Below, piece by piece: positions 1-6,418 of a DNA stretch of 22,726 nt; the first letter of the stretch is position 1, and each line of letters begins with the position of its first letter. The notes beneath the pieces were generated by a model, which saw nothing but the letters and a program-made list of their open reading frames with translations, was not told the DNA's origin and did no database searches. The stretch comes from a virus. Location: the IMG/VR virus record IMGVR_UViG_3300042480_000900, positions 1 through 22,726 of that record; one strand, given 5' to 3'. The position numbers were made by a program, and so were the translations under genes.

Positions 1-1
1 C

Positions 2-622
2 GACATGTTCACCGGCTGGCTACACGAGGAGTCAGTCGCAAACACGCTGCTCGCGCCGGGCGACGCGGCGACGGAGTTCGCTCGCATCTTCGCCAGCGGC
101 GTCCAATTCATCCTCGACAACAGCGACTTCCGCGTCACCGGAGTGATGCTGCCTGGCAACCACGGGCGCATGACGAAGAAGGTGCACTACGGCGACCCCA
201 CGGGCACGTCGCTCGAGACGGTGGCGTACCACGCCATCGCCGACCGCTTCGCCGGCAACCCGCGCGTCCATCTCGACGTGGCCAAGCACGGCACGGTGTA
301 CCGGCGCTTCCACGAGCGATTCGTGGTGCGGCACATCCACGGGTACGAAGTGAAGTACGGCGGCGGCGTCGGCGGCCTCACCATCCCGCTCAACAAGAAA
401 ATCGCCAAATGGGACACGGCGACGAGAGCCAACCTCACGACGCTCGGCCACTTCCACCAGAAGGTCGACGGCGGCTCGTTCCTCGTGAACGGTAGTCTCA
501 TCGGGTACAACGAGTTCGCCCAGGCCATCGGCGCGAGCTACGAGCCGCCGCAGCAGGTGTTCTACCTCATCGACGCGCGCAACGGAGGCGAGAAGACCGT
601 CGTGGCGCCCGTGTTCGTCTAG
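2..622 (+). CDS. Phage metallophosphoesterase (calcineurin-like), 5' end missing
   Basis: The reading frame is open to the left edge, so the start and the first metal-binding motif (D-x-H) lie outside the window; the first ATG seen at 5 need not be the real start. The visible 205 residues carry GNHGRMTKK, which is the GNH(D/E) metal and phosphate motif of calcineurin-like phosphoesterases, and near the C-terminus GHFHQ followed by NGSLIGYNEFA, the GHxH motif with the typical phage-version ending. Family members hydrolyse phosphodiester or phosphomonoester bonds with two metal ions; the substrate of phage versions is not known. It is the only plus-strand gene in the left part of the window and converges on the minus-strand operon. 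Its TAG stop shares the palindrome CTAG (619-622) with the stop of the opposing gene. Confidence 0.85.
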   Translation, partial: DMFTGWLHEESVANTLLAPGDAATEFARIFASGVQFILDNSDFRVTGVMLPGNHGRMTKKVHYGDPTGTSLETVAYHAIADRFAGNPRVHLDVAKHGTVYRRFHERFVVRHIHGYEVKYGGGVGGLTIPLNKKIAKWDTATRANLTTLGHFHQKVDGGSFLVNGSLIGYNEFAQAIGASYEPPQQVFYLIDARNGGEKTVVAPVFV

Positions 623-849
623 CGAATGCCGAGCGGACGTGCTGCGCGGCGAGCCTTCGGCTTCGGCCTGGGCTCGAACTTCTCGATGATGAGCTCTCGG
701 TTGTAGTTGAGCCAGGTGTGACTGACACCGAACTCGAGCGCCATCGAGCGAGCCGAGCGGCCCTGCTTGAAGCCGACGTAGATGAGGCGGAGCGCCTCGG
801 CAGCGAGCGACTTCCGCCAGCGAAAGCCTCCGTGCCCTGAGTCGCTCAC
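619..849 (-). CDS. Small helix-turn-helix protein (76 aa)
   Basis: The frame stays open much further upstream, but the start is placed at GTG 849 because it overlaps the stop of the preceding gene as GTGA and is preceded by CCGGAGGGGAC, a strong Shine-Dalgarno sequence. Residues about 12-57 are rich in helix-forming and basic residues and contain GRSARSMALEFGVSHTWLNY, which fits a helix-turn-helix of the homeodomain-like type. A basic tail follows (RPKPKARRAARPLG). It is the last gene of the long minus-strand operon. A role as a small regulator or DNA-binding accessory protein is inferred; nothing in the sequence shows its target. Confidence 0.65.
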   Translation of the reverse strand: MSDSGHGGFRWRKSLAAEALRLIYVGFKQGRSARSMALEFGVSHTWLNYNRELIIEKFEPRPKPKARRAARPLGIR

Positions 850-1037
850 GTCCCCTCCGGGTACTTCGCCCGCCACTGCTCGTGCTCGACGGCGAACCGA
901 CCTACGATGGTGCCGACGCACGCATTGTAGGTGCGGACGTAGGAGAGCGCCGTGTTTGAATCCTCGATGCCCTGGCGCAAGACGCACGAGCAGATGGGCG
1001 GCATGAGCAGCGGAAACACCATGATGCTGAGACTCAT
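846..1037 (-). CDS. Hypothetical small protein (63 aa), possibly with N-terminal membrane or export segment
   Basis: ATG 1037 overlaps the stop of the preceding gene (ATGA) and has CCGGAGGGGAC directly upstream, so the start is well supported. The N-terminal stretch MSLSIMVFPLLMPPICSC is hydrophobic and could be a short membrane or export segment, even a lipoprotein-like sequence ending at Cys, but it lacks basic residues at the start. The rest is soluble (TYNACVGTIVGRFAVEHEQW). The last six residues, KYPEGT, are identical to those of the upstream 316-aa protein because the terminal codons form the ribosome-binding site of the next gene. The family is not recognised. Confidence 0.6.
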   Translation of the reverse strand: MSLSIMVFPLLMPPICSCVLRQGIEDSNTALSYVRTYNACVGTIVGRFAVEHEQWRAKYPEGT

Positions 1038-1984
1038 GTCCCCTCCGGGTACTTCGCAAGGACGGCGCGGGCGGCGACGCGTGCCGGGTCGCTGTAGTCA
1101 ACACACTCTTCGGACCACGACGCGACCGATGAACACGCATCATCCAGTCCGCGCAGCGCCCGCACCGCCTCGTCACGCTCAGCCACCGTCGCCCGCAGAC
1201 GCTCGTAAAGCTTCCCGCGGTGGCGCTCGATGGCGTCGACGTCGACCGCCGTGTACGCCGGGCCCGGCGAGAGGCCTGGGACGTCCGACGTGAGTCGCGC
1301 CAACTCGGCCTCAAGGCGCGAGGTATCCTGCGCGTGCGCCTTCTCCCAGAACTCGGCGCGATCGCGCCCCGCTTCGAGGTAGCGGTTCGCAATCTCCACC
1401 TTCGCCTCCAGACCAGCGCACTTCTCCCCGAGTTCCCGGTACGCGGCGAGCCGCTTGGCTGCCGCCGGCGACATGAGCCATACCTGCTGGAGCCGTTCGA
1501 ACTCCTTCACCCGAGCCTCGGCCTCCTCGGCGCGCTCGCGCATCGCGTCCACCTGTCGCCACGCTTCCTGCTCGCCGCGTTCGGCTTCGGCCAATTCGTC
1601 CGCCAGCGGCGTAGCGTCGAGGGGTGTGGCGCGAATGCGCTCGGCACCACACCCGCACTGCTGGCGCTGCGTCCCGGTGGGGCAATAGTGGTCATAGGTA
1701 GAGTCGTCGCAGTACGGGCATGGCACCGGCCGCTCAACGAACCCAACACCGAGGCAGTTCGGGCAGAACTTGGCGTCGGCCTCGCGCTGCTCCTCCCTCG
1801 CCCGCGCCACTGCATCGGCCATGCGGGCGGCCTCGCCGTCGATGTGGGCGAGGCAGTCCGCCAACACGACGTCGGGGTCGGTAGGGTCGACAGGAAGGCG
1901 CATCACGCCGGCCCCGGACGTCACGCGCCGGATGGCCTCGCCGATGCGCGTCGACAGCGCCTTCACGTCGTCAGAATGGGACAT
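1034..1984 (-). CDS. Coiled-coil protein with DnaJ-like zinc cysteines (316 aa)
   Basis: The start at 1984 is preceded by GAAGGAGGCCGAAG and overlaps the upstream gene by 14 nt. Residues 70-115 hold a cysteine cluster: C74-x2-C77 in the form CPNCLGVGF (the CxxCxGxG pattern of DnaJ-type zinc modules), C89-x2-C92, then C101, C110 and C112. This suggests one or two zinc-binding sites. From about residue 125 to 300 the protein is charged and heptad-like with many Glu, Arg and Ala residues, so a long coiled coil is likely. Such proteins are common in phage early operons and usually have no assigned function. It ends with KYPEGT, whose codons supply the Shine-Dalgarno sequence of the next gene. Confidence 0.7.
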   Translation of the reverse strand: MSHSDDVKALSTRIGEAIRRVTSGAGVMRLPVDPTDPDVVLADCLAHIDGEAARMADAVARAREEQREADAKFCPNCLGVGFVERPVPCPYCDDSTYDHYCPTGTQRQQCGCGAERIRATPLDATPLADELAEAERGEQEAWRQVDAMRERAEEAEARVKEFERLQQVWLMSPAAAKRLAAYRELGEKCAGLEAKVEIANRYLEAGRDRAEFWEKAHAQDTSRLEAELARLTSDVPGLSPGPAYTAVDVDAIERHRGKLYERLRATVAERDEAVRALRGLDDACSSVASWSEECVDYSDPARVAARAVLAKYPEGT

Positions 1985-2162
1985 CTTCGGCCTCCTTCGC
2001 GCGGTCGGCCCGCTCGGCCTCCATGGCCACGTTGAGCGCGTAGACCAAGGCCTCCCTCTGCGCGTCGGTCAGCCGGCCTCGGCCGACAACCTCCTCGGCG
2101 TCCTCCCACGAAAATTCCACCACAACAACATTGACCCGACGCTCCTGCACCGTTGCTTTCAT
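1971..2162 (-). CDS. Hypothetical small acidic protein (63 aa)
   Basis: ATG 2162 overlaps the stop of the upstream gene (ATGA). The 63-residue product begins with a beta-strand-like stretch (VNVVVVEFSW) and continues with predicted helices (LTDAQREALVYALNVAMEAERADRAKEAED). It is compatible with a small alpha/beta fold, but the family is not recognised. Its position between a one-pass membrane protein and the zinc coiled-coil protein, with overlaps on both sides, indicates translational coupling in the operon. Confidence 0.65.
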   Translation of the reverse strand: MKATVQERRVNVVVVEFSWEDAEEVVGRGRLTDAQREALVYALNVAMEAERADRAKEAEDVPF

Positions 2163-2437
2163 CGAACACCTCGCGATTGAATGAGAATGCGAATCCTGGC
2201 TGCGACCGACTTCATGCTGTCCGGCATCTTCTCGTCACGCTCGAGCATCTCCGCGATGCGGGCGCAGGCTTCGCGCTCCGAGAGCACCTCTTCGCTCTCG
2301 ACCTCGGCTCGACCTTCCGACTCCTGCTTCTTGATGACCTGAATCAACCGCCACCCCTCGATGTCGTGCGACTGGAACCTGCTCAGGTATAGCGCCGCCC
2401 AGACGACGAGCAGCAGGATGGCGATGAGCCAGCTCAC
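2159..2437 (-). CDS. Single-pass membrane protein (92 aa)
   Basis: An ATG lies further upstream in frame, but GTG 2437 is preferred because it overlaps the stop of the upstream gene as GTGA and places a transmembrane helix at the N-terminus. Residues 3-17 (WLIAILLLVVWAALY) form that helix. The remaining 75 residues are charged, with the segment EREACARIAEMLERD followed by AARIRILIQSR. That motif pattern recurs in small phage proteins of unknown function. The topology is probably N-out with a cytoplasmic C-terminal tail, although the orientation is a guess. A role in lysis, superinfection exclusion or membrane anchoring is possible but unsupported. Confidence 0.6.
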   Translation of the reverse strand: MSWLIAILLLVVWAALYLSRFQSHDIEGWRLIQVIKKQESEGRAEVESEEVLSEREACARIAEMLERDEKMPDSMKSVAARIRILIQSRGVR

Positions 2438-2625
2438 CGAGGCACCACCAAGTACACCTGCGGGGGAGCTCCGCGACCTCCACGAATCTTCGTGCGCGTG
2501 CGCTTCAGCTTGAAGCCCTCGGCCTTCAGCCGATTCTCGATGTTGGTGTACGAGCAGCCCAGATACTCGGCGAGTCCAGGCTTCGTCCACTTCTGAAGTA
2601 CCAGCAACCCTGTAGGAACCATCAC
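2434..2625 (-). CDS. Small HTH or winged-helix DNA-binding protein (63 aa)
   Basis: Translation can begin at GTG 2625, overlapping the resolvase stop as GTGA, or at the adjacent ATG 2622. Residues about 12-35 (KWTKPGLAEYLGCSYTNIEN) look like a helix-turn-helix in which the second helix begins at LAEYLG and the recognition helix at SYTNIENRL. A basic wing-like segment follows (KLKRTRTKIRGGRG) and then a short beta-strand (QVYLVVP). The small size and place after the resolvase suggest a regulator or accessory DNA-binding protein. The exact family is not recognised. Confidence 0.6.
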   Translation of the reverse strand: MMVPTGLLVLQKWTKPGLAEYLGCSYTNIENRLKAEGFKLKRTRTKIRGGRGAPPQVYLVVPR

Positions 2626-3056
2626 TTCACCATCCCTCTCTTGAGTCTCCCGAGCGCGAACAGGCCAATCCCGATTGCGTCGTAGACGTTGTGCATCTCG
2701 CCTCCTCTGTATACACGACTAATTTCTGCGCTGTCAAGCTCGGCGATGATTCTTTCTTTCGTAATGTCCTTCGGCACTTGCGCCTTCCACTCGGCGGGCT
2801 TGACGAGCACCGTCGGCAGTCCTTGGCGCTCGTAGAACCGGCCCGCCGCGTAGGCGAGTGCGATGAGGTCGTTCGGGTCGGTGCGCAGGCCCTTCGCGCC
2901 GGGGTACACGACGGGAATCTCGCCGACGAGACGAGCGTAGTCGTGCGCGGAGAGCCAGTCAGGAGCCACGTTCATCGCCTCCCGAAGACGACCGCGCTCG
3001 TCCCACCCTGCCACCGCCATCCGATGCACACCGGGGTCGACGCTCATCAAGCCCAT
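2622..3056 (-). CDS. RuvC-like Holliday junction resolvase
   Basis: This 144-aa protein has the RNase H fold pattern of phage RuvC-like resolvases. It has a first acidic residue in SVDPG (D7), a probable second at the end of a strand in GEIPVVYPG (E46), and a last one in NVYDAIGIGLFALG (D126) on the C-terminal helix. Family members cleave four-way DNA junctions formed during replication and recombination, often just before packaging. ATG 3056 is chosen because GGGGAGG lies 8-9 nt upstream; a second ATG at 3047 overlaps the polymerase stop but is too far from that site. It overlaps the DNA polymerase gene by 10 nt, so the two are co-transcribed. Confidence 0.8.
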   Translation of the reverse strand: MGLMSVDPGVHRMAVAGWDERGRLREAMNVAPDWLSAHDYARLVGEIPVVYPGAKGLRTDPNDLIALAYAAGRFYERQGLPTVLVKPAEWKAQVPKDITKERIIAELDSAEISRVYRGGEMHNVYDAIGIGLFALGRLKRGMVK

Positions 3057-4999
3057 GGAATCAACCTCCCCTTCTCGTCCAGCTTCTTGTCGGCTTCCTT
3101 CGTCCAGTACCGCATCAGCGCCGGCTCAGCGCTCACCCGCACGTCCGGCACCACCTCTCGCATCTTCGCCACCATCACCTCGGCCTGACGCCGAGCCGCC
3201 GCGTCCACGAAGTCGACGCCCCTGTCTGGAATGTCGATGATGGTTTCGTCGTGGGCGAAGATGCACAGCCGCGAGCCGGTCAGCGCCGTCTCCTCCGCGC
3301 CGTACATCTCCCGCGTCATCTGCACCACGGCGCGCTTCGCCCCGTCAGCCGCGAGGCCCTGGAACAGCGTGTTCGCCGCCGACGTGTACGTCACCCCGCC
3401 ACGGATGCGGTGCGAGACGAACTGCTCGACGGAGTCCTTCTCCTGAAGCTGCGCGTCGACCCACTTCAGGTACGAGCGCATCTCGGGCAGTGTGGCGAAC
3501 CAGATGCCGCGCAGCTCGCGGGTCTGCTCGAGGCACCGCAGGCACGCCGGAGCGCGGCACGGCCGGTCCTTCCACTCCATCACCTTCTTCTCGCCGCACC
3601 GGCCGTCGCGGTAGAACCACTCGCAGACCGACGAGCCCTCTTTGCGCTTGGCGCTGACGAACGCCTCCTCGCCCATGCCTCCGGGGAATCCGAAGTTGGC
3701 AGCCTTGCCAGCTTGTCGAAGGTCCTTCGCCGCGGCGTCCTTGGCGTCGATGCGAGCGCGGAACTCCTCGTAGGACACGCCCGTCAGCGACGCGCCCATG
3801 ATGCTGTGCGGGTCCTGCCCTGCGTTGATGATGTCGGCGAGCTTCGAGCCGCCCACCGTCCAGAGGCAGACCTGCGCCAGCGTGGAGAGCTCGATGGCCG
3901 AGTAGTCCACGCTCGACCCGACGCCGCGGAACTTGAAGCACTCGCGCACCCCACCCTTGCGGGGCATGAGCTGCACGAGGCCCTCGTAGCTCGTGCGGCC
4001 CGTGGCGAGGATGACGTTCGGGCGGACGTTCAGGGGCGCCCTTGAGGCCTCCTCAAGCGCCGGCACGTAGGTCGAGAGCTTCTCCCACTTGGAGAGCTCG
4101 CCGAGGGCCTGGAGCGGCGGGCTGCCGGAGTCCTCGAGCACCTCGCGGGCGGTGGACACCTGCCCCTTCTCGGTGACGGGGGCCTGTCCGAGCCAGGCTG
4201 CCTGCACCGCCTCGCGGATGGCCGCCATGTTCTTCGACAGCTCGTTGTGGCGGTTCGACTTCATCAGCCCGGCCTTCACGACGACCTGCCGAAGCTCGTT
4301 CAGCCTGGACTCGATGGAGCCCTTCAGCGCCGCCACCTTCTCCGGGTCGGTGCGAAGGCCATTGATGGCCGACAGGTGAAGCGCGAGGGCCACCTGGCTC
4401 TGAAACGGCACCTCGTGCAGGTTCATCGCGGTGGGGAGCATCGCCCTCGCCACCTCGAAGGTGTTCACCGCGTCGTCCTTCGGGTACTGGATGGCGTTGG
4501 CGGGCCACGCAGAGAACGGCAGCCCGTCGAACTCGGCGTAGCGCAGACGGAACTCGGCGTTCTCCTTCGCGTCGTCCCGCCCGAGCCACTCCTTCACCGC
4601 GCACGCCAGCGTGTACCGGTTGGTCTGCTTGCCCGTGCCGGGGTCGACCATCCGCCGCCCCGAGCGGTCGAACAGTTCGCCGTCCCTGAGCCGCCCCTCG
4701 GCGATGGCGTTGAGGGTGCAAGCGATGAGGATGTCGAAGACCTTGCCCTCGTCGTACTTCTTCCAGACGAGCGCGAAGTCCTCGGGGTAGTGGCGCAGGT
4801 GACACCCGAAGTCGTAGGCGACGTTGGCGCCGATGACCATCTCTGGCGTCATGAGGATGTGCCGGACGCGCTCGAGCGCCTCGGGGCGCTGCTCGAGCAG
4901 CGGGGTCGTCTCTCCGTCGAAGAAGGCCCCACAGACGATAGGGGGGTTCAGGACGCCTGGCTGAATGAGCCACGTCTCGAAATCGAACGCGACTGGCAT
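3047..4999 (-). CDS. Family A DNA polymerase with 3'-5' exonuclease domain
   Basis: The 650-aa replicative polymerase begins with a proofreading domain: Exo I FDFET (D6, E8), Exo II NVAYDFG (D63) and Exo III YPKDD (Y172, D176). The polymerase domain has motif A VDYSAIELS (D365, E370), motif B RQAGKAANFGF (R428, K432, F436) and motif C FAHDETI (H583, D584, E585). No 5' nuclease domain is present. Two features are odd. The O-helix tyrosine of the canonical RxxxKxxxFxxxYG pattern is replaced by glycine (G440 in NFGFPGG). Between motifs B and C a cysteine cluster (C459, C468, C481, C486, C489) looks like a zinc-binding insertion. ATG 4999 has GGGGGAG about 6 nt upstream. Together with primase-helicase and SSB-like protein it forms the replisome. 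Confidence 0.95.
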   Translation of the reverse strand: MPVAFDFETWLIQPGVLNPPIVCGAFFDGETTPLLEQRPEALERVRHILMTPEMVIGANVAYDFGCHLRHYPEDFALVWKKYDEGKVFDILIACTLNAIAEGRLRDGELFDRSGRRMVDPGTGKQTNRYTLACAVKEWLGRDDAKENAEFRLRYAEFDGLPFSAWPANAIQYPKDDAVNTFEVARAMLPTAMNLHEVPFQSQVALALHLSAINGLRTDPEKVAALKGSIESRLNELRQVVVKAGLMKSNRHNELSKNMAAIREAVQAAWLGQAPVTEKGQVSTAREVLEDSGSPPLQALGELSKWEKLSTYVPALEEASRAPLNVRPNVILATGRTSYEGLVQLMPRKGGVRECFKFRGVGSSVDYSAIELSTLAQVCLWTVGGSKLADIINAGQDPHSIMGASLTGVSYEEFRARIDAKDAAAKDLRQAGKAANFGFPGGMGEEAFVSAKRKEGSSVCEWFYRDGRCGEKKVMEWKDRPCRAPACLRCLEQTRELRGIWFATLPEMRSYLKWVDAQLQEKDSVEQFVSHRIRGGVTYTSAANTLFQGLAADGAKRAVVQMTREMYGAEETALTGSRLCIFAHDETIIDIPDRGVDFVDAAARRQAEVMVAKMREVVPDVRVSAEPALMRYWTKEADKKLDEKGRLIPWA

Positions 5000-5002
5000 G
5001 GA

Positions 5003-5263
5003 CTACTCCCCCGACTTCGGCTTGGGCAGGCTTTCGTAGCGGATGCGGATGGCCTCTTGGACCTCGGCGTCGGTCATGTCGACGAGCGAGGTGTCGAGCT
5101 CAGGGTTGGCGAGCGCCAGGCCGAAGACGGTGGCGCAGGCCACGCTCGCCATGTCCTCGATGACGACGAGGTTGCCGAGGAGGCGTCGCTGGAGCTTCAC
5201 GTTCTCGCGCTCCAGCTCGGCGATGATGCCACGCATCTTGAAGACGAGGCGGTCATCGGACAT
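5003..5263 (-). CDS. Hypothetical coiled-coil protein (86 aa)
   Basis: ATG 5263 is chosen over the upstream in-frame ATG at 5305 because GAGGAGG lies 7 nt before it and because the upstream codons belong to the preceding gene. Residues 5-32 (KMRGIIAELERENVKLQRRL) form a leucine-rich coiled coil. A hydrophobic helix follows (VVIEDMASVACATVFGLALA), then an acidic tail. The protein ends 3 nt before the polymerase start, so it may be translated with the polymerase. The family is not recognised; a small polymerase accessory role is only a guess from position. Confidence 0.6.
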   Translation of the reverse strand: MSDDRLVFKMRGIIAELERENVKLQRRLLGNLVVIEDMASVACATVFGLALANPELDTSLVDMTDAEVQEAIRIRYESLPKPKSGE

Positions 5264-5432
5264 GGCCAAGCCTCCTCGCCTCTGCCGCCCGCCTCTCCGC
5301 GTCATAGCGGTCGCGCTCCTTGCGCTCGAGCCGGACGCGCATCCACTGCGCTGCGGCTTCGATGTCCTCTCGGCTGACCGGGTAGCCGGCCTGCACCTTG
5401 TCGACGAACAGCTTCGCTTCTTCTGGCGTCAC
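5253..5432 (-). CDS. Hypothetical small charged protein (59 aa)
   Basis: GTG 5432 is preceded by AAGGGAGGCATC, a strong Shine-Dalgarno sequence. The frame runs 59 codons to TGA 5253 and overlaps the next gene by 11 nt. The product begins MTPEEAKLFVDKVQAG and continues YPVSREDIEAAAQW, then becomes a basic, arginine-rich helix (RVRLERKERDRYDAERR). It fills what would otherwise be a 190-bp gap in a gap-free operon and follows the same overlap pattern as its neighbours. The family is not recognised. Confidence 0.55.
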   Translation of the reverse strand: MTPEEAKLFVDKVQAGYPVSREDIEAAAQWMRVRLERKERDRYDAERRAAEARRLGHVR

Positions 5433-5451
5433 GATGCCTCCCTTTGCTGGT

Positions 5452-5709
5452 TCACTTCATCTCTGCGCTCAACACCAGGTCGATGGCCTGATGCAGCTCC
5501 AGGCCCTCGTACTGCTTCCGCAGCGCGTCGACCGCGCGCTTCTGCGTCTCCGACAGCTCGAAGGCGTACACGTACCCCGCACGGAACTCCGACGACTTGC
5601 CAGCGCCGCCGCCCTCGCCCTTGTTGCTCATGAACTGGCGAAGGAGCTTCTGGGCCTTCGGGTCGGCGTGGAACTTCGCCCTCGTCGAGTAGTACGGCTC
5701 GGCTGCCAT
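5452..5709 (-). CDS. Hypothetical protein (85 aa) sharing a motif with the SSB-like protein
   Basis: ATG 5709 is chosen because TTGGAGGCACC precedes it; the longer reading frame upstream only reads through the tRNA gene. The product is mixed in charge, with a Gly/Lys-rich loop (NKGEGGGAGKSSEF) and a C-terminal helical region (SETQKRAVDALRKQYEGLELHQ). The segment LLRQFMSNKGEG (residues 22-33) closely matches ALRQFTSNNGEG in the neighbouring 180-aa SSB-like protein, and 28 of 33 nucleotides are identical. This suggests a partial duplication or a shared interaction motif. No family is recognised; a link to single-strand DNA handling is inferred from that motif. Confidence 0.65.
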   Translation of the reverse strand: MAAEPYYSTRAKFHADPKAQKLLRQFMSNKGEGGGAGKSSEFRAGYVYAFELSETQKRAVDALRKQYEGLELHQAIDLVLSAEMK

Positions 5710-5720
5710 GGTGCCTCCAA

Positions 5721-5792
5721 TCGCGGGGGCCGGAATCGAACCGGCCTGGCGTGGATTATGAGTCCACTGAGGAGCCACTCCTCAACCCCGCA
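5721..5792 (-). tRNA. tRNA with CAU anticodon (Met elongator or Ile2)
   Basis: The minus strand folds into a complete 72-nt cloverleaf. The acceptor stem is TGCGGGG with CCCCGCG (U-G at pair 1-72). The D-stem is GAGG/CCTC with a short loop holding GG. The anticodon stem is GTGGA/TCCAC around the loop CTCATAA (anticodon CAU). The variable loop is GCCAG, the T-stem GCCGG/CCGGC with loop TTCGATT, and the discriminator base A. No CCA is encoded. The anticodon stem lacks the three G-C pairs of an initiator tRNA. A CAU anticodon can mean elongator Met, or Ile2 if the wobble C is changed to lysidine; the sequence alone does not decide. It lies within the operon between two protein genes, so it must be cut out of the transcript. 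Confidence 0.9.
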
Positions 5793-5831
5793 CTCAAAGC
5801 GCCCCGTGTCGCCGGGGCCACGCGCCTCTGG

Positions 5832-6374
5832 TCAGCGAGGGTAGAGCTTCATCATCTCGTCGATGCTGGCGTCGGTGTTCGCCGCGCCCATGCCCGAGAA
5901 CTGCACGGGGTGGATGGTCTTCTTGCTCGCGCGGGTCAGCTTCGTGTGGACGTCGAACGCGACCTTCACGCCGTGGAGCGCGCGCCCGTCGTCGACTCGG
6001 CAGAGCTCGACGATTTGCGCGAACTGCTCGGGAGTGCAGGACTCCTCGCTCGTGTCGTTGATGGCCAGGATGGCCGCCTTCGCGGCTCCCGGCGCCGCCT
6101 TGTGCTTCGACAGCATGTAGAGACTCGAAACCTTCGTGCCGGAGCTCTGGACGAGGACGTCGGCCAGCTCTCCGGTGCTCATGTCCTTGACGTACTTGTC
6201 GCTCTTCTTCTCGCTCTTGTGGATGGCGAACTCCAGGACGAGAATCTCGCCCTCACCGTTGTTGCTCGTGAACTGCCGCAGTGCCAGCACCACCGCCTCA
6301 CCCTTGGTGCCGGGAGAGAAGGGGGTTCCGGTCTTCGTCGCACTCGCCTTGCCAATCAGGTCCCACGCGCTCAT
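5832..6374 (-). CDS. Putative phage ssDNA-binding protein (DUF669-like)
   Basis: The 180-aa protein begins SAWDLIGKASATKTGTPFSP and continues with strand-rich sequence (EILVLEFAIHKSEK), then GTKVSSLYMLSKHKAAPGAA. That order, with an N-terminal W, a conserved strand and then a [S/V]-S-x-[L/M] strand before a helix, resembles DUF669-type phage single-strand DNA-binding proteins. The resemblance is from memory and weak at residue level. ATG 6374 is preceded by AAAGGAAAG. The position between tRNA and methyltransferase, in an operon with helicase and polymerase, supports a role in coating single-stranded DNA during replication. A different nucleoid or recombination function is possible. Confidence 0.5.
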   Translation of the reverse strand: MSAWDLIGKASATKTGTPFSPGTKGEAVVLALRQFTSNNGEGEILVLEFAIHKSEKKSDKYVKDMSTGELADVLVQSSGTKVSSLYMLSKHKAAPGAAKAAILAINDTSEESCTPEQFAQIVELCRVDDGRALHGVKVAFDVHTKLTRASKKTIHPVQFSGMGAANTDASIDEMMKLYPR

Positions 6375-6394
6375 CGTTCTTTCCTTTCGATTCG

Positions 6395-6409
6395 GCCCCG
6401 AGATGGGGC
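6395..6409 (-). other. Short GC hairpin in the intergenic gap
   Basis: GCCCC and GGGGC flank a five-base loop in the 44-bp gap between the methyltransferase stop and the SSB-like gene. It has no U-tract on the minus strand, so it is more likely an RNA-stability or attenuation element than a terminator. Confidence 0.3.
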
Positions 6410-6418
6410 ACGGCTTGT

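Noticed and set aside
1220-2035. Long plus-strand frame opposite the zinc coiled-coil gene
   Set aside because: It is the antisense shadow of a well-supported minus-strand gene, has no ribosome site and a biased Arg/His/Leu composition.
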